Shown: positions 25,956 through 35,306, counted from the stretch's first letter. The stretch is 64,000 nt of DNA from an uncultured Prevotellaceae bacterium (GCA_947167515.1 CAMVIM010000016.1:1-64000), one strand, 5' to 3'. Notes: generated by a model not told the origin, from the sequence alone. Numbers and translations are program-made.

Positions 25956-26633
25956 TCAATCTGTATCAATATGCCTTAAAAAGGCTGTGGGTATATATGC
26001 CGTAGAAATGAGGCCGATATTTGACAAAGCAATAACCACTCTCTGCTGTCCTGCCACTCTTGCCACCCTTCCCTCAACACCTGCAAAAGGACCGTCAATG
26101 ACCCTGACTTGTTCACCTCCCTTAAAGTGACACTGGGATGGCTGCACAAACAAGAGATGCTTGTTCATGTTACAGGTGGCAAGAACGAAGCGATTCATCT
26201 CCTCATCGGAAACCGTCAATGGCGGATTCTTCTCGTTGTTATCTTGTTCAAAGTGGTTATAATAGTAGCTTAAATAAGAAATGGCGGGTGTGTTATTGAC
26301 ATATTCTTCTGCCTTCTCCTCTGTCGTATAGGCAAACAACAGATTAGGCACGAGAGTCTGCAGATACCTCTTTCGCTTCCCCTTCACATACTTCTCTACT
26401 ATCTTCTTGGCTACATAAGTATAGGTGCCATCTTCCACAAGATAATCAGAAGCCTTGTCTTCTCTGCCGTATGAGACTCGAAAGACATACCAACGCTTAT
26501 CTGGAGCAGGGGCATATTTCACCGACACCCCTGTTTTTGAGCTTTTCGCTTCGGGGAAGGCATCAGGGGCAAACCTGACGCTGGGAGGATTTGACTCGCC
26601 TCTTCGAGTTGTCACATTAGACAATGTGCCCAT
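25956..26633 (-). CDS. UpxY-type NusG-like transcription antiterminator
   Basis: UpxY proteins are NusG paralogues that let RNA polymerase read through the leader of their own capsule operon. The 225-residue protein has a disordered N-terminus, an NGN domain (KRWYVFRVSYGREDKASDYL, LVPNLLFAYTTEEKAEEYV) and a KOW motif (GGEQVRVIDGPFAGVEGRVARV). The start is the ATG at 26633: an in-frame TTG at 26681 coincides with the -33 promoter element and would lie upstream of the transcript start. It is the first gene of the locus, 3 bp before the Alg14-like gene. No UpxZ-type inhibitor gene is seen, which differs from Bacteroides fragilis loci. Confidence 0.88.
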   Translation of the reverse strand: MGTLSNVTTRRGESNPPSVRFAPDAFPEAKSSKTGVSVKYAPAPDKRWYVFRVSYGREDKASDYLVEDGTYTYVAKKIVEKYVKGKRKRYLQTLVPNLLFAYTTEEKAEEYVNNTPAISYLSYYYNHFEQDNNEKNPPLTVSDEEMNRFVLATCNMNKHLLFVQPSQCHFKGGEQVRVIDGPFAGVEGRVARVAGQQRVVIALSNIGLISTAYIPTAFLRHIDTD

Positions 26634-26650
26634 AATTTTGAAATCGGGGA

Positions 26651-26681
26651 CAAAATTACTACTTTTTTGCGGAATGCACAA
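26651..26681 (-). promoter_or_regulatory. Predicted promoter of the polysaccharide locus
   Basis: TTG (26679-26681), 20-base spacer, TAATTTTG (26651-26658). Transcription would start near 26647, about 14 bases before the upxY ATG. This leaves little leader RNA, whereas known UpxY factors act in longer leaders, so another start further upstream cannot be excluded. The TTCGGTATAAG motif copy (26711-26730) sits 30 bases upstream of the -33 element. Confidence 0.6.
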
Positions 26682-26710
26682 CTATTTATAGAAGAAAGTG
26701 TTGTTATTTT

Positions 26711-26730
26711 TAACGTCAGTTCGGTATAAG
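26711..26730. repeat. Third copy of the TTCGGTATAAG motif
   Basis: TAACGTCAGTTCGGTATAAG differs from the copy at 7309-7328 at two of 20 positions and also matches the copy at 7471-7490 in inverted orientation. It lies between the 23-bp array and the upxY promoter. It may be an operator, a recombination site or a dispersed repeat; nothing in the sequence decides. Confidence 0.6.
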
Positions 26731-26782
26731 AGGGCATAAATGTTTAGGTTCTTGTTTCGTATCTTCATTTTCCCCTCTTTCA

Positions 26783-26989
26783 TCATTTCAACGTTCTGTC
26801 AGTCGTCATTTCTCTGTTCTGTCAGGCATCATTTCAACGGTAATAACGAGTGAGAGAGAGGGGTTGATACGGGTGAGAGCGGGAGGAAGATACGGGTGTG
26901 AGACGGAGGTTGTGACGGAAGGAAGAACGTGGTGGATACGGGTGTGCGTTGTCGGTGGATACGGGTGAGCGTTCCCTGTGAACACGGGA
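26783..26989. repeat. Long 23-bp-period array upstream of upxY
   Basis: Nine consecutive 23-bp slots can be laid out. Slots at 26783, 26806 and 26829 start TCATTTC; slots from 26829 on carry (G)ATACGGGT or a decayed form near their right end, with exact GATACGGGTG at 26866, 26889, 26935 and 26958 (spacings 23, 46, 23) and decayed copies at 26843 and 26912. The unit content drifts along the array while the period stays fixed. It fills the space between the pgk terminator and the upxY promoter. Confidence 0.85.
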
Positions 26990-26995
26990 CTAAAC

Positions 26996-27036
26996 AAAGA
27001 CCGGGCGATGTGCACAGGGCATATCGTCCGGTCTTT
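26996..27036 (-). terminator. pgk terminator
   Basis: Stem AAAGACCGGGCGAT (26996-27009) with ATCGTCCGGTCTTT (27023-27036), one wobble, 13-base loop. On the minus strand it is followed by TTTGTTT; the plus strand also shows a T-run, so it may stop transcription from both sides. It isolates the polysaccharide locus from pgk read-through. Confidence 0.85.
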
Positions 27037-27119
27037 TTGTATAAGGATGTTAGAAGTATTGTACGTGAGTGTTGGAATGTTGTTGGGCAGGCTTTTCGCT
27101 GTTGCGGAACTTGGCGAAG

Positions 27120-28388
27120 TTACTCGCCCTTGACAGCTGCGATGCCTGGGAGCACCTTGCCTTCGATAGCCTCGAGGAGGGCACCACCACCTGTGGAGAT
27201 GTAGGACACCTTGTCAGCGAGACCAAACTTGTTGACACATGCTACAGAGTCACCACCACCGATGAGAGAGAAGGCGCCTTCCTGAGTAGCCTTGGCAACA
27301 GCCTCACCTACAGCACGAGAACCTACAGCAAATTCATCGCTCTCGAAGCAGCCTGCAGGACCGTTCCACAGGATGGTCTTGGCACCTTCAATGGCCTTGG
27401 CGAACTTGGCCTGGCTCACAGGACCAACGTCGAGACCTTCCCAACCAGCAGCGATTGCGTTGGATGGGAATATCTTCTTTTCTGCACCAGGCTTGAGGGA
27501 GAATGTGGAGAAATCGAATCCGTTGCAGCATACAGAATCTTCGCCGAGGACAAGCTCTACGCCGTTCTTTTTTGCCAGTTCTTCAACACCGAGAGCTATG
27601 TCAAGCTTATCGAGTTCTACGATAGAGTCGCCGATTTCGCCACCGTGAGCCTTCATGAAGGTGTAAGTCATACCACCACAGAGAATGAGCTTGTCCACCT
27701 TGCCGAGCAAGTTTTCGATGATACCAATCTTAGTGGAAACTTTTGAACCACCCATGATGGCAACGAATGGACGCTTAATGTTGTTGAGTACGTTGTCAAC
27801 AGCCTGCACTTCCTTCTCCATGAGGAGACCGAGCATCACGTCCTTCTTGTCGAAATAGTCAGCGATGACAGCGGTAGAAGCGTGCTTGCGGTGAGCAGTA
27901 CCGAAGGCGTCCATCACCCAGCAGTCAGCGTAAGAAGCCAACTTCTTGGCGAATTCCTTCTGGCTTGACTTCATAGCCTTCTTAGCCTCGTCATACTCTG
28001 GAGTGCCCTTCTCAACACCCACTGGTTTGCCTTCCTCTTCGGGATAGTAGCGGAGGTTCTCGAGCAGGAGCACTTCACCTGGCTTCAGAGCAGCAGCCAG
28101 AGCGTCTGCCTTCTGGCAGTCATCTGCGAACTGTACAGGAACACCAAGAGCCTTGCTTACGGCAGGAACAATCTGCTTCAGAGAGAGTTCTGGCTTTACC
28201 TTCCCCTTTGGCTTGCCCATGTGAGACATGATGATGAGAGCACCGCCTTTCTCAAGGATGAGCTTGAGGGTGGGGACAGCACCGCGGATGCGGGTGTCGT
28301 CGGTGATGACTCCGTTCTGGATTGGCACGTTGAAATCTACGCGCACGATTGCCTTTTTGCCGGCAAAATTGTACTCATTGATAGTCAT
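27120..28388 (-). CDS. pgk: Phosphoglycerate kinase
   Basis: Glycolytic enzyme making ATP and 3-phosphoglycerate from 1,3-bisphosphoglycerate. Full length (422 residues) with the N-terminal signature [24 protein letters not shown], the hinge and nucleotide site [10 protein letters not shown], and the C-terminal [11 protein letters not shown] and [13 protein letters not shown]. The last residues ([11 protein letters not shown]) are normal for bacterial PGK. It stands alone between panB and the polysaccharide locus. Confidence 0.97.
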   Translation of the reverse strand: MTINEYNFAGKKAIVRVDFNVPIQNGVITDDTRIRGAVPTLKLILEKGGALIIMSHMGKPKGKVKPELSLKQIVPAVSKALGVPVQFADDCQKADALAAALKPGEVLLLENLRYYPEEEGKPVGVEKGTPEYDEAKKAMKSSQKEFAKKLASYADCWVMDAFGTAHRKHASTAVIADYFDKKDVMLGLLMEKEVQAVDNVLNNIKRPFVAIMGGSKVSTKIGIIENLLGKVDKLILCGGMTYTFMKAHGGEIGDSIVELDKLDIALGVEELAKKNGVELVLGEDSVCCNGFDFSTFSLKPGAEKKIFPSNAIAAGWEGLDVGPVSQAKFAKAIEGAKTILWNGPAGCFESDEFAVGSRAVGEAVAKATQEGAFSLIGGGDSVACVNKFGLADKVSYISTGGGALLEAIEGKVLPGIAAVKGE

Positions 28389-28540
28389 AGTTGTTTGTTT
28401 TTTAGTTGTTTATTGGGGTTAATTTATTTGAGTTTTTCTTTTGTCTCAATAGAGCGTTTCTTTTTGAACCTTGATGGCCGATGAATAAACCCTGCTTGGT
28501 TTCTAGTGTCAGAAAGAAAGTCGCATAACGCAGGGGCTGC

Positions 28541-29362
28541 TTAATATTGTTCGTTCTCGTTGGGAAAGTTGCCTTCCTTCACATCTTCCACATAGTGTCC
28601 GATGGCATCGGTCATGACGGTATTGAGGTCGGCATAGCGGCGGAGAAATTTGGGTGAGAATCCGCGTGTCATGCCCAACATGTCGGAGATGACAAGCACC
28701 TGTCCGTCGCAGGCTCCACCAGCTCCGATGCCGATGATGGGGATTTTGAGTTCACTGGTCACTTGTGCAGCCAGTTTGGCGGGGATTTTCTCCAGTACGA
28801 CGGCAAAGCATCCTGCCTCTTCAAGAGCATGTGCATCGCTGATGAGTTTTTGGGCTTCAGCCTCTTCCTTGGCGCGTACGGTGTAGGTACCGAACTTGTT
28901 GATGGCTTGTGGGGTGAGACCGAGGTGTCCGCAGATGGGGATGCCGGCATCGATGATCTTTCTGACGGCAGGGATGATTTCCACACCGCCTTCGAGTTTC
29001 AGAGCGTCGCAATGAGTTTCCTTCATGATGCGGATGGCGTTGGTGACGGCTTCTGTCTCGTTCACCTGATAGGTGCCGAAGGGCATGTCGCAGATAACGA
29101 GGGCGCGCTTCACTCCGCGCACCACGCTCTTGGCGTGGTAGATCATCTGGTCAAGGGTGATGGGGAGGGTCGTCCAGTTGCCGGCCATCACATTGCTGGC
29201 AGAGTCGCCCACCAGGATAATGTCGATGCCTGCCGCATCAGTGATGCTTGCTGTAGTGTAATCATAAGATGTCAGCATGGCAATCTTCTTGCCTTCTGCC
29301 TTCATTTGAATGAGCCGATGTGTAGTAACCTTGCGTTGGTCTTCCACTAAGTATCCAGCCAT
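28541..29362 (-). CDS. panB: 3-methyl-2-oxobutanoate hydroxymethyltransferase
   Basis: First step of pantothenate synthesis: adds a hydroxymethyl group from methylene-tetrahydrofolate to 2-oxoisovalerate. 273 residues with [28 protein letters not shown] (metal-binding D), [20 protein letters not shown] and [14 protein letters not shown], all PanB landmarks. It uses a precursor from the valine pathway (ilv genes at the other end of the window). Predicted promoter lies inside the end of the upstream receptor gene. Confidence 0.96.
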   Translation of the reverse strand: MAGYLVEDQRKVTTHRLIQMKAEGKKIAMLTSYDYTTASITDAAGIDIILVGDSASNVMAGNWTTLPITLDQMIYHAKSVVRGVKRALVICDMPFGTYQVNETEAVTNAIRIMKETHCDALKLEGGVEIIPAVRKIIDAGIPICGHLGLTPQAINKFGTYTVRAKEEAEAQKLISDAHALEEAGCFAVVLEKIPAKLAAQVTSELKIPIIGIGAGGACDGQVLVISDMLGMTRGFSPKFLRRYADLNTVMTDAIGHYVEDVKEGNFPNENEQY

Positions 29363-29446
29363 AATCGTAAAAAATCAAGTGCTTTTTTCCTTTTTCTGCA
29401 GGACATTTGCCAGCCTGCAGTCCTTGGGAGGCACTCAAAACGAATG

Positions 29447-29475
29447 CAAATTTACACATTATTCTTAAAACTCAA
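29447..29475 (-). promoter_or_regulatory. Predicted panB promoter
   Basis: TAAATTTG (29447-29454) preceded by TTTG about 18 bases upstream, overlapping the final codons of the receptor gene. It gives panB a leader of about 80 bases containing a hairpin (CTGCAGG 29396-29402 with CCTGCAG 29414-29420). Confidence 0.5.
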
Positions 29476-31927
29476 ACAATAAACGTGCATTTATTTGCCG
29501 TCCAGTCAGATAATTTGGCACTGCATATTGATGATTTGCAATGTCGGTGACCCAATAATAACTGTTCACGTTGGCTATGTCGAGAATGTTGAAGGCATCA
29601 ACGCCCAGCCAGATGTTGCGGAAGGCACGACCAGCTCCTGTGTTGATATGCCTGTCCTCGTTCTTAAGTAGACGGTAGCTAATGCCCAAATCGACACGGC
29701 GGTAGCTGGGCATGCGGAAAACCTGCTTCTCGCGGCCTGCGTGAGGTGGGCCGAAGGGTAGGCCGCCTGCATAGTGTCCCTGCACGGTCACCTTCCAACG
29801 ATCGGTGTTTGGGAAGTAGTCGCTGAAAAAGACGGAGCAATTGAGCGACTGATCGGTGGGGCGTGGCACATACTTTCCTCCGTTGATTTTCTCCTCGGTT
29901 TTCATCACACCAACACTTACCCACGAGTCGGTGCCAGGTACGAATTCACCGTAGATTTTCAGGTCAAGCCCTGTGGCATAACCTTTCGAGATGTTGCCGC
30001 CATAATAAACCACTCGCACGTTGTCGATGTTATAGGGAATCAAGTTGCTCAATGCCTTGTAGTAGGCTTCGGCTGTGAATTTGAAGGGTCGCATGTTCAC
30101 ACGGAACTTATATTCCATGCCCAGCACAAAGTGGATGCTTCGCTGTGACTTGATGTCCTTGCGCAGGAAGGCGACCGTGTTGCCACCAGCCATCGTGGTG
30201 TCGCGCATCTCCTTGTAGAAGGGAGTCTGGTAATAAACACCCGTGGAAAAGCGGCAAGTGAGGTTCTCGTTGCTGGCAGGCGTGAAGGCGATGGTGGCGC
30301 GAGGCGAGATGAGGGTCTCGCTGTTCCAATCCCAATGGGTCAGTCGTGCACCATAGTTGAGCACCCAACTTCCAGAGGCAAATTCCTTTCGCCAAGTATC
30401 CTGAAGAAATATTTCGTAATGTAATGATTTTTCATCGTTTGTAGATGCCATATTATAGATAAGGTCTAAACGGTCGGAAGAGTGGGGGAGTGCATATCCT
30501 GCGGAGTCTCTCATTTCCCACTCACGCATGGTTTCATCGACCTTTTCCATCTTCAGCAGGGCACCATACCGCAACTGGTGACTCGTGAATCGGCTATGTC
30601 CCGAAAGCCCCAAGCTCATCATGTTTGCGTTCAGCCGGTTGCGGGCATGTTCGTGGTAGGTTCCGATGCCCAAACTCTCGGTTTCACCGTCGTTTTTGAG
30701 CCAATATTCACCATTGATGTCGTAGGATTCTCGTTCCTGGGTCCTGAAGCCTGTACACTTGAACGTGAGCGAATTCATCTTGTTGAAATGGTGAGTGGCG
30801 GAGAAGGCTCCGAAGTAGGTGTAGAAGCGGTCGCGCTCGCTACCGTCGAAATACACCTTGAACTCCTTTACATCTTCTGACGTTCCAAATTTGGTCGTAC
30901 GATCCTTGGGCGTAAACTTATAGTCGTTGGTCGAAATAACCCCGATGAAATCGAATGTCCATCGCTGGTTTGGGCTCCAGCTCATGTAGGTCTGATAATC
31001 AAAATCCCTCGGATCATATTCGCCTTTGGTTTCGAGCGTTCCCAAAAGATTTTTCATCGTTTTGTAGCGAATCGCATGCGTCATGGAGAACTTCTCAGTG
31101 CCGTAGCCGATATAGCCGCTGGCACCTAAAAGGCTGGCACTCACGCTGGCTTCGAAGCCTTTAACCTTCTTGTAGGTGATGTCCAGTACACTCGACATCT
31201 TTTCGCCATAACGAGCCTCGAATCCACCGGCAGAAAAGCCGATGCGTTCTACCATGTCGGGATTAATGATGCTGAGACCTTCTTGCTGACCGCTACGAAT
31301 CAACAAAGGACGGTAAACCTCTATATCGTTGATATATACTGAGTTCTCATCGAAAGAACCTCCTCGTACATTATATTGAGACGACAACTCATTATGCGTC
31401 GAAACGCCCGCTTGACTGGTGATGAGCCTTTCCACACCGCCGCCAGATGCATTTCCCATGTGCCTCATATCCTGCATGTTCACGTCGGTCATCGTGCTGG
31501 TTTGTCGGCGAATGTCCGTCACTTGCACTTCGCCCAATTCAAATCCCAACGAAGGCAGCATGATATTCAGAGAAATCGAATCTACGGGGTTATTCAGCAC
31601 TCGCTTTCGTGTTTCATAGCCAATCATAGAGAATACAACAACCATGGAATCGGTGCTTTCGCAAGAGAACCGAAATTCTCCCTTCAGATTACACACTGCA
31701 CCGCATCCAGTGCCTTCTACACGCACCTGAACCAATTCCAGCGGCTCGCGCTTGTCATCCACAACTTTTCCTTTAATGACAACCGTCTGTCCGAAACTCT
31801 GCAAAAAGCCACAGACAAACAACAACATCACCAACGATAAATGTCTAATATATATAATGTGCCGTTCCATCAAACATAAAATTGAAATAACATAACATAA
31901 ATGGAAAAAATGTCTTATTTCTTTCAT
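29465..31927 (-). CDS. TonB-dependent outer-membrane receptor
   Basis: Outer-membrane beta-barrel transporter, 820 residues from the first ATG or 801 from the ATG at 31870, whose product gives the cleaner signal peptide (HLSLVMLLFVCGFLQSFGQ). Order: carboxypeptidase-regulatory-like domain (VVIKGKVVDDKREPLELVQV), plug (QAGVSTHNELSSQYNVRGGSFDENSVYINDIEVYRP), then the barrel ending LTGRQINARLLFEF with terminal Phe as expected for barrel assembly. No SusD partner lies beside it, so glycan uptake of the Sus type is unlikely; a cofactor or metal ligand is possible. Ligand unknown. Confidence 0.9.
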   Translation of the reverse strand: MKEIRHFFHLCYVISILCLMERHIIYIRHLSLVMLLFVCGFLQSFGQTVVIKGKVVDDKREPLELVQVRVEGTGCGAVCNLKGEFRFSCESTDSMVVVFSMIGYETRKRVLNNPVDSISLNIMLPSLGFELGEVQVTDIRRQTSTMTDVNMQDMRHMGNASGGGVERLITSQAGVSTHNELSSQYNVRGGSFDENSVYINDIEVYRPLLIRSGQQEGLSIINPDMVERIGFSAGGFEARYGEKMSSVLDITYKKVKGFEASVSASLLGASGYIGYGTEKFSMTHAIRYKTMKNLLGTLETKGEYDPRDFDYQTYMSWSPNQRWTFDFIGVISTNDYKFTPKDRTTKFGTSEDVKEFKVYFDGSERDRFYTYFGAFSATHHFNKMNSLTFKCTGFRTQERESYDINGEYWLKNDGETESLGIGTYHEHARNRLNANMMSLGLSGHSRFTSHQLRYGALLKMEKVDETMREWEMRDSAGYALPHSSDRLDLIYNMASTNDEKSLHYEIFLQDTWRKEFASGSWVLNYGARLTHWDWNSETLISPRATIAFTPASNENLTCRFSTGVYYQTPFYKEMRDTTMAGGNTVAFLRKDIKSQRSIHFVLGMEYKFRVNMRPFKFTAEAYYKALSNLIPYNIDNVRVVYYGGNISKGYATGLDLKIYGEFVPGTDSWVSVGVMKTEEKINGGKYVPRPTDQSLNCSVFFSDYFPNTDRWKVTVQGHYAGGLPFGPPHAGREKQVFRMPSYRRVDLGISYRLLKNEDRHINTGAGRAFRNIWLGVDAFNILDIANVNSYYWVTDIANHQYAVPNYLTGRQINARLLFEF

Positions 31928-32128
31928 CTCATATAACTTCTCCAGAATTAAATAACGAAAATCCTTGCTGAAATATTGTACGACAAGACAAATGCAAGCC
32001 CCTAATGTGATACCCCCAATGTTTTTGAAGCAATCTGAATGCCAGTCCTTTTCTTTGTTGTAATCGTGATTATGTTAAATAGAAAAACTTTTGTGGTGTT
32101 TTTTTACATTTGTTTCGGCTTTATTTCG

Positions 32129-32136
32129 TATTTTTG
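32129..32136 (+). promoter_or_regulatory. Possible -7 box of the solute-binding lipoprotein gene
   Basis: TATTTTTG, with a TTTG 16 bases upstream (shorter than the usual spacing). A four-codon open frame, ATGAAACTGGATTAA (32163-32177), lies between it and the gene start. Confidence 0.4.
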
Positions 32137-32181
32137 CAGTTGCAAATGTACATTTCATCTTTATGAAACTGGATTAAGTAT

Positions 32182-33090
32182 ATGAAAACCAATTCTTTTA
32201 TTATGCTGACTTTTATGATGTCGTTGCTTTTTGGCCTATGCGATTCGTGCAGCCAGACGGATGGCTCTGCGGCTGACAATGATTCGACGGTTCTGCGGTT
32301 GGCTGTGTTGCCCACGATGGAGTGCCTGCCCTTCTATTACGCAGACTCCACTGGAATTTTTGACTCGTTGGGTGTAAATGTGAGGCTCATTACGTTTAAA
32401 GCGGCGATGGATGCTGATACTGCGTTTCAGAGAGGTTATGCGGATGGAATTGTGACGGACTTGGTGAAGGCTTGTCTTTGGCAGGGAGCGGGCGATACAG
32501 CGCATGTGGCGATGGTGGGCGAACTGCGGATGTGGCTCGTTACGGCTCCAAAGGCGCGTCTGCTGAAAGCGGAAAGTCTGAAAGAGAAGATTATTGGCGT
32601 GACAAGACATTCGGCTACAGATTTTTTTACGGATAAGGTATTGGCTTCTGTGAAACTTCATGACATAGATCTTAATAAGCCACAAATCAATAATGTATGG
32701 TTGCGAACTTTAATGGTGGATCAAGACCAGATAGATGGTGCCGTCTTGCCTGAGCCATATGCTAGCGAGGCGGTGGCACGAGGAGCAAAAAGATTGAACG
32801 GCACGGCTGATATGGGAGTGGAGAACTTGATGTGTGTGCTGTTTGGTGATTCTCTCTATCGAGTACGGAATGGTGATATCGAGAAGATTCGCGAGGCGTA
32901 TGACAAGGCGGTGGTGGCAATGAATAAGGATTTGCAGGAAGATAAATTGGCTTATTTCCCCGATGAATTCGAACTTAAGATGCCTGATTCGCTCTTCAGG
33001 TATGTGCCGATGAATGTGAGCGTTGCCTATCATGATTCAATGATGACAGATGTGAAGATATGGGCGAAGGGACGGAATCTTATTAAGTAA
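32182..33090 (+). CDS. Solute-binding lipoprotein (NMT1/SsuA-like)
   Basis: Periplasmic binding protein of 302 residues resembling the NMT1/SsuA/ThiY group that bind nitrate, sulfonates or thiamine precursors. N-terminus: basic, hydrophobic, then LCDSCSQ, a plausible lipobox region. Core: LRLAVLPTMECLPFYYADSTGIFDSLGVNVRLITF, TAFQRGYADGIVTDLV, and DGAVLPEPYASEAVARGAKRL (the ligand-domain block 'LPEPYA'). No ABC permease or ATPase gene is adjacent, so it is an orphan here. Ligand unknown. Confidence 0.8.
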   Translation: MKTNSFIMLTFMMSLLFGLCDSCSQTDGSAADNDSTVLRLAVLPTMECLPFYYADSTGIFDSLGVNVRLITFKAAMDADTAFQRGYADGIVTDLVKACLWQGAGDTAHVAMVGELRMWLVTAPKARLLKAESLKEKIIGVTRHSATDFFTDKVLASVKLHDIDLNKPQINNVWLRTLMVDQDQIDGAVLPEPYASEAVARGAKRLNGTADMGVENLMCVLFGDSLYRVRNGDIEKIREAYDKAVVAMNKDLQEDKLAYFPDEFELKMPDSLFRYVPMNVSVAYHDSMMTDVKIWAKGRNLIK

Positions 33091-33101
33091 AGAACACGAA
33101 C

Positions 33102-35306
33102 ATGAATTACGACGACATTTTGACCAAACTGAAAAAGGGAAATTTGGCAGAGACGTTCCTTATGGTGCGCCGGAAGGCCGCCGACGTGGGCAACTGGGAG
33201 ATTGCGGAGGAGACGGAACGGCTGTGGACCACATACGACCAGATGTTGCAGTTCATGCTGCAAGGGGTGGATGATGCTCAGAGCGAACGAATCCGTACAG
33301 ACATTTGTCAGCAGCTGGTTTTGGTGGTGCGCCGTCTGGAAAGACAGGAACGCCTGAAGAACCATGCGGAAGAGAAGTATGTGAGCACCCGAAAAAGTCT
33401 GGCTAACATTCCCTCTTTTGAGCATGTCGTCAGTCTGTTAGAAAGTCTGTCGGACGAGATGGACAAGGTTAAGAACGACGAACTCATGCGCGACTCCATC
33501 CGTCAGCATCGTCTCGAATCGTTGACCGAGCAATATGAAACGGCTGTTTTGAACTTATTCAACTGGGCATGGACAAGCGAAGTGTGGCGAAACACCGATG
33601 TGGAACAGGCGAACCGCATTCTTTTTTCAGACAGCATCAAGTCAGGCGACAAGGCACTTTTCATTAGTGCCACTACCCTCTCTTTGCTCGAATTTATCGA
33701 CACTTCCAAGCTTCTTTTCCTGCTGGATTCCTATCTGGTGGAGGACGAACTGGTATCGCAGCGGGCACTGGTGGGTTTTCTCTTGGTCTTCTACCTGCAC
33801 TTTGACAAAATCAAGGAAAGCCAAGATCTGAGAGACCGACTGAACATCTATCGCGACGATGCATCGTTTGTCCATGATGTCTATTCCACCATGATGCAGC
33901 TGCAGATGAGCTGCACTACTGATAGCGTGGCTTCTCGTATGCGCAACGACATCATGCCTGCCCTCATGAAGGGGGTGATGGACAGGAAACTGGTGAAGAA
34001 GAAAGATCTCGACCCTGATGACTTCGTGAAAAACGGCGAGAATCCTGAATGGATGAGCGATGAGAAGATGAACAAGAAGATGCATGAAATGGCGGAATTG
34101 CAGTTGGATGGAGCCGACATCTATTTCGCTTCTTTCTCCACGCTGAAGGGTTACACATTTTTCCAGCAGATGCCTCATTGGTTCTACCCTTTCTCGCTCG
34201 ATGACATTCATGCACCCGAACTGAAAAGCTTCTCCAGTGGCAGTATGAACAAGATTGTCCGTCTGATTCTAAACGGAAGTCCCTTCTGCAATAGCGACAA
34301 GTATTCGCTCTGCTTCACGTTCTCCCAACTTGGAGGAATGGCAGAAAGTGCGGTTGAAGCGCAGATAAATGCCCAAATCCCCGATGGAATGGACATGGAC
34401 GAACTGGCTGATAATGCTGAACTTCAGAAACCGAAGAAGGCCGACATCCGCCGGCAATATGTGTTCGACCTCTACCGTTTCTATCACCTCTACCCTTACC
34501 GACAGCAATTTACCAATCCCTTTGCCCTCTTGAAAGAGCATCCTGTCACCCCTTTCAGCAACGAATGGCTGAAGGAACTGCTGACGGGCGATAAGGAAGA
34601 GATGGCACAGTATGCCGACTTCCTGATGCGTAAGGAGTTTTATGCCTCGGCGCTGGATCTCTTCACGCTGATTGCCGACAATGAGTTTGATCCTGACTTG
34701 GCCAGCATCTGGCAAAAGATTGGCTTCTGCCATCAGAAACTCGACCACACAGAAGAAGCCATCCATGCCTATATGGTAGCCAACAGCATCAAGCCGAACT
34801 CGAAATGGACACTCAGCCATCTGGCCTCGTTGTGCTATGGTGCAGGAAGGATGGAAGAGGCTGCCCAATATTATCAGGAGCTGCTGGAACTCTCACCCGA
34901 CAACCTGAAATACTTGATGAATTCGGCACAATCGCTCATGAAAAGCATGCAATTTGACAAGGCGGAACCACAACTCTACAAAGCGTTTTATCTGGACGAA
35001 GAGTCGCTACAAGCAAAGTCGCTCTTGGCATGGTGCCTGCTGGTGAATGAGAAGAAAGAGGATGCCGTGAAACTGATTTTTGAGTTGCAAACATCAGAAG
35101 AATCCAGCGACGAGGCCAAGATGCTACTGGGCATCATGATGCTGCTGGATGGCAAGACACAAGAGGCTTACCATCAGCTGCTTCCACTCTTCAGAGAGCA
35201 GAAAGCGGATGACTTGCAGGAGAGGCTTCACCTGCTTTCTCGACAAAAACGGATAAAGCCATCCATCGTCACCTTATTTATGGATGCACTGATACTCAGT
35301 AACTAA
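33102..35306 (+). CDS. TPR-repeat protein of unknown role
   Basis: Large cytoplasmic protein of 734 residues, no signal peptide. The N-terminal 450 residues are alpha-helical with no motif I recognise. The C-terminal part (about 500-730) has tetratricopeptide-like repeats: ASIWQKIGFCHQKLDHTEEAIHAY, WTLSHLASLCYGAGRMEEAAQYY, LKYLMNSAQSLMKSMQFDKAEP, SLLAWCLLVNEKKEDAV. It begins 11 bp after the lipoprotein gene and precedes the helicase by 72 bp, so the three may be co-transcribed. A scaffolding role is likely; nothing more specific can be said. Confidence 0.7.
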   Translation: MNYDDILTKLKKGNLAETFLMVRRKAADVGNWEIAEETERLWTTYDQMLQFMLQGVDDAQSERIRTDICQQLVLVVRRLERQERLKNHAEEKYVSTRKSLANIPSFEHVVSLLESLSDEMDKVKNDELMRDSIRQHRLESLTEQYETAVLNLFNWAWTSEVWRNTDVEQANRILFSDSIKSGDKALFISATTLSLLEFIDTSKLLFLLDSYLVEDELVSQRALVGFLLVFYLHFDKIKESQDLRDRLNIYRDDASFVHDVYSTMMQLQMSCTTDSVASRMRNDIMPALMKGVMDRKLVKKKDLDPDDFVKNGENPEWMSDEKMNKKMHEMAELQLDGADIYFASFSTLKGYTFFQQMPHWFYPFSLDDIHAPELKSFSSGSMNKIVRLILNGSPFCNSDKYSLCFTFSQLGGMAESAVEAQINAQIPDGMDMDELADNAELQKPKKADIRRQYVFDLYRFYHLYPYRQQFTNPFALLKEHPVTPFSNEWLKELLTGDKEEMAQYADFLMRKEFYASALDLFTLIADNEFDPDLASIWQKIGFCHQKLDHTEEAIHAYMVANSIKPNSKWTLSHLASLCYGAGRMEEAAQYYQELLELSPDNLKYLMNSAQSLMKSMQFDKAEPQLYKAFYLDEESLQAKSLLAWCLLVNEKKEDAVKLIFELQTSEESSDEAKMLLGIMMLLDGKTQEAYHQLLPLFREQKADDLQERLHLLSRQKRIKPSIVTLFMDALILSN

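Larger units (their letters stand above)
26634..27119. other. Regulatory spacer between pgk and the polysaccharide locus
   Basis: The space holds, from pgk towards upxY: the pgk terminator, the long 23-bp-period array, the TTCGGTATAAG motif and the upxY promoter. No coding region is credible. Everything between the terminator and promoter is accounted for by repeats. Confidence 0.7.

Noticed and set aside
26783-26989. CRISPR array at the 23-bp repeats
   Set aside because: Units are contiguous with no unique spacers, the repeats are degenerate, and no cas genes are present.
32163-32177. Four-codon upstream open frame before the binding-lipoprotein gene
   Set aside because: Too short to judge; nothing suggests translation or a regulatory role.
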